A stretch of DNA of 64,000 nucleotides from Planctomycetota bacterium (GCA_003389215.1 QQVP01000119.1:1-64000); one strand, 5' to 3'; shown: positions 32,622-41,246, numbered from the stretch's first letter. Numbers and translations: made by a program. Notes: generated by a model from the sequence alone, not told the origin.

Positions 32622-33515
32622 TTATGAATCTACATGGCGCACCTCGCTTTCCAGCTTGGTCCGTGCTTTACCGCGTGCTTTCTGCTCTTGCTCTTGGATG
32701 CTCTGGCGATCCAAGTGCATCGCCCAACGAAGACCGGCGTAGAATCCGTCGAGTGCCGTTTGACAGTTCTCGGCTATGACCAGCAGCGCGCCGTTCTCTT
32801 GGTTTTCCAATTCACTGTGGATCTCCTTGAGCGAACGCAGATGAGGAACCGGATCAAAACGCCGCTGGAGAAACGCTTCGATCTTTCCTTGCTTGACTGC
32901 CTCGGCGAACTGCTTGATGACGCCCGCCGCCAGCGCTCGAAACTCGCTCGTGGGCAGCACGCATGCCTGATCCACATAATCGCGCTGCAAACGAATCGGA
33001 ATCTTCGCCAGCATGTAGGCGGAGTGGACGGGGATTTCGCCACGGTCCACCATCTTCTGTGCGTCTTTCAGCAGGTTGAGCAGACCGAGTTGCTGGCTGA
33101 CCCATGAAGGCGATTTCTTCAGCAGTTGCGCCAGCTCGTCGAACGTCATCTCCGGCCGCCGCGTGAGGATGCGCTTCATTTGGCGGGCGAACTGAACGGG
33201 CGTCGTTTCGGGGCGGATCGCGTTGGCTTGGATTTGTGCGGCGAGCACGTCGTCGTCAGTGACGTTGTGCTTGATGATGCAGGGCACCGTCGCCAGGCCG
33301 ATCTCGCGAGCGCACGTGAATCGGTAAAGTCCGTCGATAATCTCGTACTTGCCCGACTGCTTGGCGGGCCGGACGGAGATCGAGTTCCAAAAGCCGTGAG
33401 CGCGAATCGAGTCTCGCATTTCGAGATACTCGACCGAATCTCTGTTCACCAAACGCAGGACGGTGCGGGGCTCGCGGATGAGGTCGGTCGGAACGTTCGC
33501 CGCTTGGTCTTCCAC
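32622..33515 (-). CDS. ParB-domain protein 2 (GTG start)
   Basis: A 297-residue protein from GTG 33515, with GGGAG ten bases upstream. The ParB-type part has IIDGLYRFTCAREIG in place of GHRRxxA, IQANAIRPETTPVQFARQM and an HTH (FDELAQLLKKSPSWVSQQLGLL). It diverges clearly from the copy at 26360-27190 and ends in a helical basic tail. It is the first gene of the minus-strand arm of the divergent promoter region. Confidence 0.8.
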   Translation of the reverse strand: MEDQAANVPTDLIREPRTVLRLVNRDSVEYLEMRDSIRAHGFWNSISVRPAKQSGKYEIIDGLYRFTCAREIGLATVPCIIKHNVTDDDVLAAQIQANAIRPETTPVQFARQMKRILTRRPEMTFDELAQLLKKSPSWVSQQLGLLNLLKDAQKMVDRGEIPVHSAYMLAKIPIRLQRDYVDQACVLPTSEFRALAAGVIKQFAEAVKQGKIEAFLQRRFDPVPHLRSLKEIHSELENQENGALLVIAENCQTALDGFYAGLRWAMHLDRQSIQEQEQKARGKARTKLESEVRHVDS

Positions 33516-33548
33516 ACGCTCGCTCTGCTCCCGATTGCTAGTTCGCCC

Positions 33549-33581
33549 TACAGTAAAGCGACAAATCCGAGCAAAATTCAG
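33549..33581 (-). promoter_or_regulatory. control box, left copy
   Basis: Minus-strand copy of a 33-bp box starting CTGAA and ending with the 19 bases GATTTGTCGCTTTACTGTA, identical in the right copy; 28 of 33 positions match. Confidence 0.6.
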
Positions 33582-33727
33582 AACCTGGAAGATTTCGGGC
33601 GTGAAGGCAAAGCTGGCTTCGGTCCAACCGTCACATTGCGCGTTGCCTGGCCGCAGCGTGAGTATTCGTGACGCCCAGTCTCACCGCCGCGGCAGCGGTG
33701 CGGAATCAGCCCGCCAGACCGGAATTC

Positions 33728-33760
33728 CTGAACTTCCGTCAGATTTGTCGCTTTACTGTA
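33728..33760 (+). promoter_or_regulatory. control box, right copy
   Basis: Plus-strand copy of the same 33-bp box. Identical in the last 19 bases to the left copy, facing the PrimPol-helicase gene. Confidence 0.6.
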
Positions 33761-33838
33761 AGCGCCTGTTATCTCGGCCGGATTTCGCCTCCTCGCGACC
33801 TCCAACCTCTCCGGCCGCTCTTCTGACGCGAGGCTTGT

Positions 33839-36565
33839 ATGCCCAAGATCACGGAAGCGATCCAATTCTTCTTGCGCGCCCGTCGCGATGCGCACAACGG
33901 TCCCGATCTGGTTGACCGCTGGACGGCGTGCATGGAGACGCAGGTCAATGTGGCGGCCGGTGACGGCGAGCCGGTGGCAGGCAAACGCAATACATGGACT
34001 GACGGCGTCAATGAGTGGCATGCGATACGCATTCCGCGTAATGCCAATAGCGAGCCGGAGTTCAAGGACTATGAACTGAGGTTCCCGCTTGATCTGCACG
34101 CCGAGGCCATCGGCACAACCGGCTGGGATTGGTCGGCACGGCGGTCGCGTTGGGTCGGGTTCGACTTCGATTCGATCACCGGACATGCCGCCGGTGTGGG
34201 CGTGCCCGACGAAGAACTCCAGCGGGTTTGCGAAGCGGCCAAGGCGCTGCCCTACGTCGAGGTCCGCAAGAGTACCGGCGGCAGCGGGATTCATCTCTAC
34301 GTCTACTTTGACGAAGACGGCATTCCCACCAGCAACCATACCGAGCACGCCGCGCTGGCCCGCTGCATTCTCGGCATGATGGCCAGCGCGACTGGTTTTG
34401 ACTTTGCCAGTCAGATCGACGCCTGCGGCGGGAACATGTGGATCTGGCATCGAAAGATGTCCGCCGCCAACGAGGGTTTGCGGCTGCTCAAGCCTGCCGA
34501 GCGGCAACTGCCACTTGCCGACCTACCGGTCAACTGGCGCGATCACATCGAAGTCGTGACTCGGCGGCGGGCCAAGATTCGCGTGCGGGCGGTCAGCGAC
34601 GAACACGTCGATCCGTTCGAGGCGCTTGCCTCTTCGCGCAAGATCGTGCCACTCGATGACGGGCACCAGGCGATCATCGACGAACTCATTGCCAGCGGCT
34701 TCTCCACGGTCTGGATTCCCGACCATCACCTGCTGCAGACGCACACCAAGGCGCTTGCCGGCTTGATGGACGACGATGACAAGCGCCGTGAACTGGGCCT
34801 GATCGGTTTCTTTCAAACCAACTCCGGAGGCAAAGATCCAGGCAAGCCGAACTGCTTCATGTTTCCACTGGGCAGCGGTGCATGGCGAGTTTATCGGTTC
34901 TCGCCTGGGATCACCGAAGCGGAGACTTGGGAACAAGACGGCGACGGGTGGACGTGTTGTTATTTCAACCGTCGCCCCGACCTCGACGTAGCAGCCAAGG
35001 CGGCCGGCGGGATCGAACGTCCCAACAATCAAGGATTCGTTTTTGAGACAGCCGAGCAAGCCATCACTGCGGCCGGTGCGCTGGGTAAGCAGATCGACTT
35101 GCCGGAGAGCATGCGCGGTCGCGAAACGGTCTTGAAGAAGAACAAAGACGGCCGGCTGATTGTCGAGATCCATCGTCGCGAAGAGAACCATGAGGGCATG
35201 GCCGGCTGGGACTCGACGCTGAAGAAGGACAAATGGGTCCGCGTCTTCAATGCCCAGACCGAACACAAGAGCGACGAACTTGGCTTCACTGAATACGACA
35301 ACATACTGCGGGCACTCGTCTCTCCGGCGGGCGATCGCGCGGGCTGGGTCGCCAAGGGTCACGACGGTCAGTGGGTCCGCCAACCCAAGGACGATGTGAA
35401 GTCGATCCTGCTGGCCCTGGGAAATACGAAGGCCCAGGCCGATGTGATCCTTGGCTCGGCTGCCCTCAAAGCGTGGAAGCTGGTCAACCTGCCCTTTCAG
35501 GCCGAATACCCAGGCAACCGTCAGTGGAATCTCGACGCAGCACAGTATCGCTTTGCGCCGGCCGATCTGGCAGATGATGAAGTCTCGTATCACCCGCACT
35601 GGGACCGCATCCTGCGCCACATCGGAACCGGCCTCGACCTTCCGATTCGCAAGCTCGGCTGGGCGCTGCGCGCCAACATCAAGAGCGGTCGCGACTACCT
35701 GCTCAACTGGATCGCGTGCATGCTCCGCGAGCCGTATGACCCGTTGCCGTACTTGTTTCTGTTCGGGCCGCAGAATTCCGGCAAGTCAATTCTGCACGAG
35801 GCGATCAGCCTGTTGATGACCAAGGGCGTCACATCCGCCGACCGCGCCTTGACCAATGCGAACGACTTCAACGGTGAACTGGCGAACGCGGTCCTGGCCT
35901 ACATCGAAGAAAAGGATATCAGCATTGCCGGAGAGTCGGCCTACAACAAGATCAAGGACTGGGTCACCAGCCCCGTGATCTGGATTCGCAAGATGCGAAC
36001 CGACAGCTACTCCCAGCGCAACACGCTGCACTTCATCCAGACCGCGAACAAGCCGGAAGCCTGTCCGATCTTCAGCGGCGATACACGGATCACGATGATA
36101 TTCGTGCCGGATATCGCCGAAGAGATTCCCAAAAAGATTCTCCTGGAGCGTCTGGAGGCCGAAGCGCCTCACTTCATGCGCTCGGTTATGGACCTGACTC
36201 TGCCGGCGATCGAAGGGCGGCTCCGCTTGTCCGTCGTCGCCACACAACACAAGCGTGACGCCGAACACTTGTCGCGAAGTGCGCTGGAACGATTCATCGA
36301 CGAAAAGTGTCACCACGTCCCTGGCGCAGCCATGCCGTTCGCCGAGTTCTTCGAGCGGTTTCAAAAGTGGCTGCCGGCTGATGAGAAGTCCCAATGGAAT
36401 CGAAAGAAGACGGCCATCTCGTTTCCGCACGAGTTTCCACGTGGCGCAGGCGCCAAGAACCAGAAGTTCATCGGCAACATCGCCTGGCAGCCACTAGCGA
36501 GTAACGCGGAGCCGCAGCCGCCGCTCGTCGCTATCGAAGGTAAGCTTCGCCCGCAAGAGGATTAG
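33839..36565 (+). CDS. PrimPol (AEP primase) fused to an SF3 helicase
   Basis: A 908-residue replication protein. The N-terminal half is an archaeo-eukaryotic-type primase-polymerase: WVGFDFDSITGH (D109, D111) and RKSTGGSGIHLYVYF (H152). The C-terminal half is a D5-type superfamily 3 helicase with Walker A FLFGPQNSGKS near residue 643, the B-like ANAVLAYIEEKD and the sensor-like TLHFIQTANKP. One polypeptide would prime and unwind the phage origin. It starts the plus-strand arm of the divergent region. No origin iterons were identified. Confidence 0.92.
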   Translation: MPKITEAIQFFLRARRDAHNGPDLVDRWTACMETQVNVAAGDGEPVAGKRNTWTDGVNEWHAIRIPRNANSEPEFKDYELRFPLDLHAEAIGTTGWDWSARRSRWVGFDFDSITGHAAGVGVPDEELQRVCEAAKALPYVEVRKSTGGSGIHLYVYFDEDGIPTSNHTEHAALARCILGMMASATGFDFASQIDACGGNMWIWHRKMSAANEGLRLLKPAERQLPLADLPVNWRDHIEVVTRRRAKIRVRAVSDEHVDPFEALASSRKIVPLDDGHQAIIDELIASGFSTVWIPDHHLLQTHTKALAGLMDDDDKRRELGLIGFFQTNSGGKDPGKPNCFMFPLGSGAWRVYRFSPGITEAETWEQDGDGWTCCYFNRRPDLDVAAKAAGGIERPNNQGFVFETAEQAITAAGALGKQIDLPESMRGRETVLKKNKDGRLIVEIHRREENHEGMAGWDSTLKKDKWVRVFNAQTEHKSDELGFTEYDNILRALVSPAGDRAGWVAKGHDGQWVRQPKDDVKSILLALGNTKAQADVILGSAALKAWKLVNLPFQAEYPGNRQWNLDAAQYRFAPADLADDEVSYHPHWDRILRHIGTGLDLPIRKLGWALRANIKSGRDYLLNWIACMLREPYDPLPYLFLFGPQNSGKSILHEAISLLMTKGVTSADRALTNANDFNGELANAVLAYIEEKDISIAGESAYNKIKDWVTSPVIWIRKMRTDSYSQRNTLHFIQTANKPEACPIFSGDTRITMIFVPDIAEEIPKKILLERLEAEAPHFMRSVMDLTLPAIEGRLRLSVVATQHKRDAEHLSRSALERFIDEKCHHVPGAAMPFAEFFERFQKWLPADEKSQWNRKKTAISFPHEFPRGAGAKNQKFIGNIAWQPLASNAEPQPPLVAIEGKLRPQED

Positions 36566-36569
36566 TTCG

Positions 36570-36734
36570 ATGCTCATACAAGTTTACAAGTACACCGGAC
36601 GAGTGAGCCGCTCGGTCCTATCAGCAATGCTCGTCGCGGAAATCTTCGTTGACGAACTTCCCGCGGACCTTGGCAAGTTCGCTCGGTTTCACGGCGGTGA
36701 TTTCGCTGAAATCGCCGGCGTGCCCGTCTCCTGA
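36570..36734 (+). CDS. small hypothetical protein, 54 aa
   Basis: Fifty-four codons from the ATG at 36570, four bases after the PrimPol stop, so translated by coupling or re-initiation. The N-terminus LIQVYKYTGRVSRSVLSAML is basic, and the end AEIFVDELPADLGKFARFH is helical. No domain recognised. The strong coupling supports its being real. Confidence 0.55.
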   Translation: MLIQVYKYTGRVSRSVLSAMLVAEIFVDELPADLGKFARFHGGDFAEIAGVPVS

Positions 36735-36810
36735 AGACCCTTCTCTCGTCGCCCGTCGGCTCAGGCCGATCCTGCCTTGGCGACGTTTTCTTGCGCTTTC
36801 GAGGAAAAGT

Positions 36811-37497
36811 ATGTCCCACATAAAGACCGCGACCGTGACGATTGGCATCGGTCATTACAAACGAGTCGGCAAAGACACGTTCGGCAATTACTTGATCCAA
36901 GCTTGCTACGAGCGCGACGTGAATCTGGTCGTTCAGAAACGATCGTTCGCGTACAAGCTCAAACAGGTCTGCCACGAGCTATATGGCTGGGCCGGTCTTC
37001 GCGAGCCAGAGTTCTACGAAACCTCTGAGGGCGCGCAGCTTCGCGAGGTCGTGTTACCCGCGATCGGCAAAACGCCACGGCAGATCTGGGTGGATTTTGG
37101 CACCAAGGCGGTGCGCGATCAGGTGTACGAACCGACGTGGCTCGATTACCTGATGAAGGGGCAGCACGAACTGGACGTCATGCTCGTCACCGATACACGG
37201 TTTCGCAACGAAGCGGACGCGATCAAACAGGCTGGCGGCTATCTGGTAAAGGTCGTCCGCCCTGGATACGGCCCTGGACCAAAACTGGTTGGCGATCCGC
37301 CCGTGCGCAATCCCGACCGCGAGTTGCTTGGCTACGACGGCTGGGACTACGTGATCGGAGGCAGCGGGAAGCTCAGCGAACTCCGTCGATGGTCCGATCG
37401 GTTTGCCGTGTGGCTCACCGGCAGCGGCCCGCGACCTGAGCAGGATGCTTCCGAACGAGCAAGAAATCTGGCCGCGGAGGTCGTTGAGGATGTCTAA
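36811..37497 (+). CDS. deoxynucleoside monophosphate kinase-like P-loop protein
   Basis: A 228-residue protein from the ATG at 36811 (SD GAGGAAAAG). The nucleotide-binding loop is GIGHYKRVGKDTFG near residues 12-25, followed by QKRSFAYKLKQVC and a middle with TDTRFRNEADAIKQAGG, typical of dNMP kinases of T4 gene 1 type. It would convert dNMPs to dNDPs for phage DNA synthesis. The frame upstream of 36811 overlaps the 54-aa gene and is not coding. Confidence 0.82.
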   Translation: MSHIKTATVTIGIGHYKRVGKDTFGNYLIQACYERDVNLVVQKRSFAYKLKQVCHELYGWAGLREPEFYETSEGAQLREVVLPAIGKTPRQIWVDFGTKAVRDQVYEPTWLDYLMKGQHELDVMLVTDTRFRNEADAIKQAGGYLVKVVRPGYGPGPKLVGDPPVRNPDRELLGYDGWDYVIGGSGKLSELRRWSDRFAVWLTGSGPRPEQDASERARNLAAEVVEDV

Positions 37498-38110
37498 GAC
37501 ATACAGCGGACTCGTTCATCTCAACGGTCATCTACTGGCGTCGGTCGATGTCGAGACGACCGGTCGGCGTCCTGGCTACCACGAGATCATCCAGATCGCC
37601 GTCGTGCCACTCAACTCCGACTTGCGGCCGTTGGACGGCGTCCGCCCGTTCTATCACAACGTCAAGCCGATCTTTCCTGAGCGGGCCGAGACGCGGGCGA
37701 GTTACGTCCACGGGATCAAGATCGAGGAATTGATCCTACACGCGCCGGAGCCAGGCAAGGTTGCCGATCTGCTGCGGGAGTGGTGGGAGAAACTCGATCT
37801 ACCGGCCGGCAAGACGCTGGTGCCTCTGGCCCATAACTGGGCGTTCGAGTCGAGCTTCCTGACCGCGTGGCTGGGAATCGACGAAAAGGGAACGCTGTTT
37901 CATTCCCACGCGCGGGACGCGATGCTGCTCGCCCTGACCATGAACGATCGCGCGGCATTCGCCGGCGAAAAGGCGCCGTTCAACGGCGTCGGCCTGGAAT
38001 CGCTGTGCCGCAAGTTCAACGTCGCCAACCCCAGTCCCCACGACGCGCTATGCGACGCGCTGGCCGAGGCGGAAGTCTATCGCTCGCTGATCGTGATGGA
38101 CTTGTTTTGA
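37490..38110 (+). CDS. DEDDh 3'-5' exonuclease
   Basis: A 206-residue protein from the ATG at 37490, overlapping the kinase by eight bases. Motifs: LASVDVETTGRRPG (D20, E22), the middle LVPLAHNWAFESSFL, and the final NPSPHDALCDALAEAE with the DEDDh His and Asp. It is distinct from the exonuclease at 11251-11931. Likely role: DNA processing or proofreading together with the PrimPol replication module. Confidence 0.88.
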   Translation: MSKTYSGLVHLNGHLLASVDVETTGRRPGYHEIIQIAVVPLNSDLRPLDGVRPFYHNVKPIFPERAETRASYVHGIKIEELILHAPEPGKVADLLREWWEKLDLPAGKTLVPLAHNWAFESSFLTAWLGIDEKGTLFHSHARDAMLLALTMNDRAAFAGEKAPFNGVGLESLCRKFNVANPSPHDALCDALAEAEVYRSLIVMDLF

Positions 38111-38171
38111 GGAAACTTCCGTTTTTTCCGCCCGCAGCAGCCTCCCCTCGAATGGCGGATAGGATTTGAGT

Positions 38172-38237
38172 TTGACACGTGCCGCATTGTGGTACAAAAT
38201 ACCTCCAGAGTCAAAAAAGTGGAGGTATCTTGTACCA
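38172..38237 (+). promoter_or_regulatory. abiE promoter with inverted-repeat operator
   Basis: A -35-like TTGACA (38172-38177) is followed 15-17 bases later by an A/T-rich -10 (TACAAAAT). Overlapping it is the left arm TGGTACAAAATACCTCC (38190-38206); the right arm (38221-38237) is its complement with one mismatch. The right arm contains GGAGG, the ribosome binding site of abiEi. Binding of the repressor, or the RNA hairpin itself, could therefore shut both transcription and translation. Autorepression by AbiEi at inverted repeats is known in this family. Confidence 0.75.
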
Positions 38238-38860
38238 TGCCGGACGCGATCGAAACTCGATCCAACGCCGTCGAGAAAGCCGTAGCGGTATTTGAAGACA
38301 ACGACGGGGTGCTGAAAATGGCGGACGCGCTCCGCGCCGGCATTCACCGCAACACGCTCTACTCCATGCTCGAACAGGGCATTGTCGAGCGACTCAGCCG
38401 CGGGCTCTACCGACTCGCCGAAGCACACCCGCTGGGAAATCCAGACCTGGTCACCGTCGCCAAGAAAGTCCCAGATGGCGTCATCTGCCTCGTCTCCGCG
38501 CTGGCGTACCACGAACTGACCACCCAGATTCCCCACGAAGTCCACGTCGCGGTGTCACGCAACAGCGAACCACCGCGACTTGATTACCCACCCATCCGCG
38601 TGTATCGGTTCAGCGAAAAGGCATTCTCCGAAGGCATTGAGAGGCCACTGATCGACAAAGTGCCAGTAGCCATCTATGACCGAGAGAAAACGCTGGCCGA
38701 TTGCTTCAAGTACCGCAACAAGATTGGCATGGACACCGTTCTGGAAGCGCTACGTTTCTACAAAGACCAGCGCCGCCTGAACGTCGAGGCGCTGCTACAC
38801 TACGCCTCGATCTGCCGAGTCACCACGACCATTCGCCCGTATCTGGAGTCCATTCTGTGA
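38237..38860 (+). CDS. abiEi: AbiEi-type antitoxin/autorepressor (type IV TA)
   Basis: A 207-residue protein from the ATG at 38237. The N-terminal winged helix reads MADALRAGIHRNTLYSMLEQG followed by RLSRGLYRLA. The rest is the AbiEi alpha-beta domain: GVICLVSALAYHELT, VHVAVSRNSEPP and IYDREKTLADCFKYRNKIG. AbiEi silences the abiEii gene at its promoter and neutralises the toxin, without direct contact, in characterised members. Its stop overlaps the toxin start as GTGA. Confidence 0.93.
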   Translation: MPDAIETRSNAVEKAVAVFEDNDGVLKMADALRAGIHRNTLYSMLEQGIVERLSRGLYRLAEAHPLGNPDLVTVAKKVPDGVICLVSALAYHELTTQIPHEVHVAVSRNSEPPRLDYPPIRVYRFSEKAFSEGIERPLIDKVPVAIYDREKTLADCFKYRNKIGMDTVLEALRFYKDQRRLNVEALLHYASICRVTTTIRPYLESIL

Positions 38861-39783
38861 CCAAGCGCCGAGTCAAGGATGTCGCGGCTTCTGTTCGGGC
38901 GCGGCTGCAAACCAACGCGAAGGAAACGAATCGTCCGTTCCAGGAGGTTCTCCAGTATTTTGCCATGGAGCGTTTCTTGTATCGGCTTTCCCAATCACCG
39001 CATGCCGAAAAGCTTGTTCTCAAGGGCGGCCTCATGCTCATGGCCTGGCGAGCGCCGTCTTCGCGTCCGACGAAGGACATTGACTTCCTTGCCAAGATGC
39101 CCAACGACGTCGATTCCGTCGTGCAAGTCGTTCGGGAAATATGCGACCAAGAGGTTGAACCCGATGGGCTGGTTTTTGACGCTTCCAGCTTGGAGGGACG
39201 CATCATCAAAGAGGATGCGGACTACGAAGGGGTCCGAGTGAGCTTTCGGGCCACACTGCAAAACGCGCGGATACACATGCAGATCGACATGGGCTTTGGC
39301 GACGTCGTCGTACCGTCGGTCGTCTCCATGGAATACCCCACGATCCTCGATCATGAGCCGCCGCGGTTGAATGCGTACAGCCGTGAAACAACGGTGGCAG
39401 AAAAATTCGAGGCGATGGTCAAGCTCGGCCAACTCAATAGCCGCATCCGCGACTTTTTCGATATCTGGCTGCTGGCACGGCAGTTTGATTTCGACGGTCA
39501 AACGCTCGCCGACGCTGTGCAGAGGACGTTTGCGAACCGTGGAACGGTGATCAACGTCGAACCAGTCGCGCTCACCCCCGAATTCGCCTCGGACACGGCA
39601 AAGCAGACACAATGGACTGGCTTTTGCCGAAAGTCTCGCATCGACTTCGCGCCGGAAAGCCTCCAAGAAGTCTGCGACGCGATTGCCCTCTTCATCAAAC
39701 CAGTCGCGGTTGCAGTTCAAGCCGAACAGCCGTTCGATAATCACTGGCAGGCGCCGGGACCGTGGCGTAGCGCGACGCAATGA
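38857..39783 (+). CDS. abiEii: AbiEii-type nucleotidyltransferase toxin
   Basis: A 308-residue protein from GTG 38857. The nucleotidyltransferase signature is complete: LVLKGGLMLMAW, then RPTKDIDFL (the catalytic DxD), then TTVAEKFEAMVKLG and RIRDFFDIWLLARQF, all family motifs. In the known AbiE and MenT-like members this enzyme modifies tRNA, halting growth and aborting infection by other phages. In a prophage the pair may protect the lysogen and stabilise the element. The frame upstream of the GTG overlaps abiEi and is not used. Confidence 0.93.
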   Translation: MTKRRVKDVAASVRARLQTNAKETNRPFQEVLQYFAMERFLYRLSQSPHAEKLVLKGGLMLMAWRAPSSRPTKDIDFLAKMPNDVDSVVQVVREICDQEVEPDGLVFDASSLEGRIIKEDADYEGVRVSFRATLQNARIHMQIDMGFGDVVVPSVVSMEYPTILDHEPPRLNAYSRETTVAEKFEAMVKLGQLNSRIRDFFDIWLLARQFDFDGQTLADAVQRTFANRGTVINVEPVALTPEFASDTAKQTQWTGFCRKSRIDFAPESLQEVCDAIALFIKPVAVAVQAEQPFDNHWQAPGPWRSATQ

Positions 39784-39801
39784 CGTGCAATCCCGCCGCA
39801 T

Positions 39802-40677
39802 CTAACCGCTGCAAGGTCCGGTGTCCACCTCGGTCTCGATCGGGTTTCCGAATTGATCGGTGAACCGCAGCGTGAATTCAAATCGGGTGTGACCGAGCGC
39901 CATCAGGTCCGCGATCCGCGAATCGGCTTGGTCTTTTCTACCCTGACAAAACTGGTCCCCCGCCGGACAATCGAACGTCCAAAACGTGGAACCGCAGGTC
40001 GGCGTTCCGAAGAACGAATCGGCCCGCCACTGCGGTCCATTTTGTTTGAAGCCGGTGCAGTTGATCTTGCCATCACGATCGACTTGACCACTGTACCCAC
40101 TGTTCTGGCCGATCTCGCCGCCGCTGCCACCCGTCACCCTCAGTCGGGGTCCCGTCTGCGGATTGTCTCCGGTGATCGAATTGTAGGCTCGCCAGAACCG
40201 GCCCGACCCTACGCCTGCTCCACCGCCGAATTTCTCGCACATCACCTTCAGCCCGTCGATCTCATCGCAGAGGTTGAAATCATTCCCCGATGGCGGTAAT
40301 TCACATGCCTTGGGCGCGCCCAAGGTGATCTCGCCCGTCGCGTAGGCTTCCAGCGGCAGCGTCTTGTAGATGACTTCCGGCTGGAAAACGAAAGAGTCTT
40401 CGCATTCCTGCCACGCTAGTGCGAGATTGGATAGGATTTCGCTGATCGTCTCGGCACTCCAAACGTCCTTGATCGGGTTCCACGTGATGCTGACGTTTGT
40501 CTGCGATAGCTTGGACTGAACCTCGGAGATGTCCGCCTTCGACCACCTGTGGCAAGGGCCAACTTGCGGAAGCGGCGAAATGTCAATGTCCTCGCAGTCA
40601 GTGTCCGCGGGCGGATCGGTGATCACCGCGTTGACCTGGTCGAGCAGGCCGTTCCAATCTGCGCGGGAGTAGCCCAT
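39802..40677 (-). CDS. cysteine-rich protein at the end of the tail operon
   Basis: A 291-residue protein with 11 cysteines spread over its length (for example TDCEDID, GPCHRW, KACELPP, FNLCDEI, FDCPAGDQFCQ, TGPCSG). It has a helical first half and a Gly-rich beta-looking second half (RLRVTGGSGGEIGQNSGYSG). No known domain. It is the last gene of the tail operon and overlaps the SPFH gene stop by three bases. A virion tip or secreted adhesive role is possible; cysteine content suggests an extracellular, disulphide-stabilised or metal-binding product. Confidence 0.7.
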   Translation of the reverse strand: MGYSRADWNGLLDQVNAVITDPPADTDCEDIDISPLPQVGPCHRWSKADISEVQSKLSQTNVSITWNPIKDVWSAETISEILSNLALAWQECEDSFVFQPEVIYKTLPLEAYATGEITLGAPKACELPPSGNDFNLCDEIDGLKVMCEKFGGGAGVGSGRFWRAYNSITGDNPQTGPRLRVTGGSGGEIGQNSGYSGQVDRDGKINCTGFKQNGPQWRADSFFGTPTCGSTFWTFDCPAGDQFCQGRKDQADSRIADLMALGHTRFEFTLRFTDQFGNPIETEVDTGPCSG

Positions 40678-41243
40678 TACTCTTCTCCCTCATCGGCCGG
40701 TGACTTGAAGGGAGAATCGCCCAATACCTTGTAGACGCGACAAGTCGAAAAGTCCGTCAGCGCGCAGCGATGGACGTAGACGCCGAACTTGTCCAGTTGC
40801 CGGCGGCACGTCTGCGTCAACCGCTCCTCGATGTCCGAGTCGAGGCTGTCGAGCAGTTCTTCCAACGAAAACTTGCTGATGACTTTGACGAGCGCGGTCT
40901 GGGCGATGTCGTTGATCGTCGTGTCAACGTCCCAGTTCCGTTCGCCGATCGCCTTCACCACGTCGTTGATCGAATAGACAACGACAGCGCCCGCCACGAC
41001 CTGCTGCCGGTCCTTGGTCACCAAAGCTTGTGTGGGCAGGTTCAGCGTTTGACGTGCGATCACAATGGTGACCGCTTCGGTAGTTACGGGCCAGTACCAG
41101 TGGATACCGGCGTTCATCTCCCGCACGTGCCTGCCCCAAATCCATTTCACGCCCGCATGAGTCGCCCGCACGATAACGCGACGGGGAATCAGACTTCCCA
41201 GGGATTCGACCAGGCTGCCCAGCCAGGAAAACGCTTCGGTCAT
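40677..41243 (-). CDS. SPFH/band-7 domain protein
   Basis: A 188-residue protein. After a short hydrophobic N-terminus (LGSLVESLGSLIPRR) comes the SPFH fold: AGVKWIWGRHVREMNAGIHWYW, TLNLPTQALVTKDRQQVVAG and AVVVYSINDVVKAIGE, ending in the typical helix (SDIEERLTQTCRRQLDKFG) that precedes VYVHRCALTDFS. SPFH proteins form membrane-associated rings (stomatin, flotillin, HflC). One in a phage tail operon is unusual. It has no coiled-coil flotillin tail, so it is a minimal form. Confidence 0.88.
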   Translation of the reverse strand: MTEAFSWLGSLVESLGSLIPRRVIVRATHAGVKWIWGRHVREMNAGIHWYWPVTTEAVTIVIARQTLNLPTQALVTKDRQQVVAGAVVVYSINDVVKAIGERNWDVDTTINDIAQTALVKVISKFSLEELLDSLDSDIEERLTQTCRRQLDKFGVYVHRCALTDFSTCRVYKVLGDSPFKSPADEGEE

Positions 41244-41246
41244 CGG

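Larger units (their letters stand above)
33516..33838. promoter_or_regulatory. divergent control region between the two early arms
   Basis: A 323-base non-coding region separates the minus-strand early operon from the plus-strand PrimPol operon. It holds two 33-bp boxes in inverted orientation (33549-33581 and 33728-33760), each pointing the same way relative to its downstream gene, 34 and 79 bases from the start codon. They look like twin promoters or operators for coordinated divergent transcription. A weak -10-like TTATCT lies past the right box. Confidence 0.6.
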
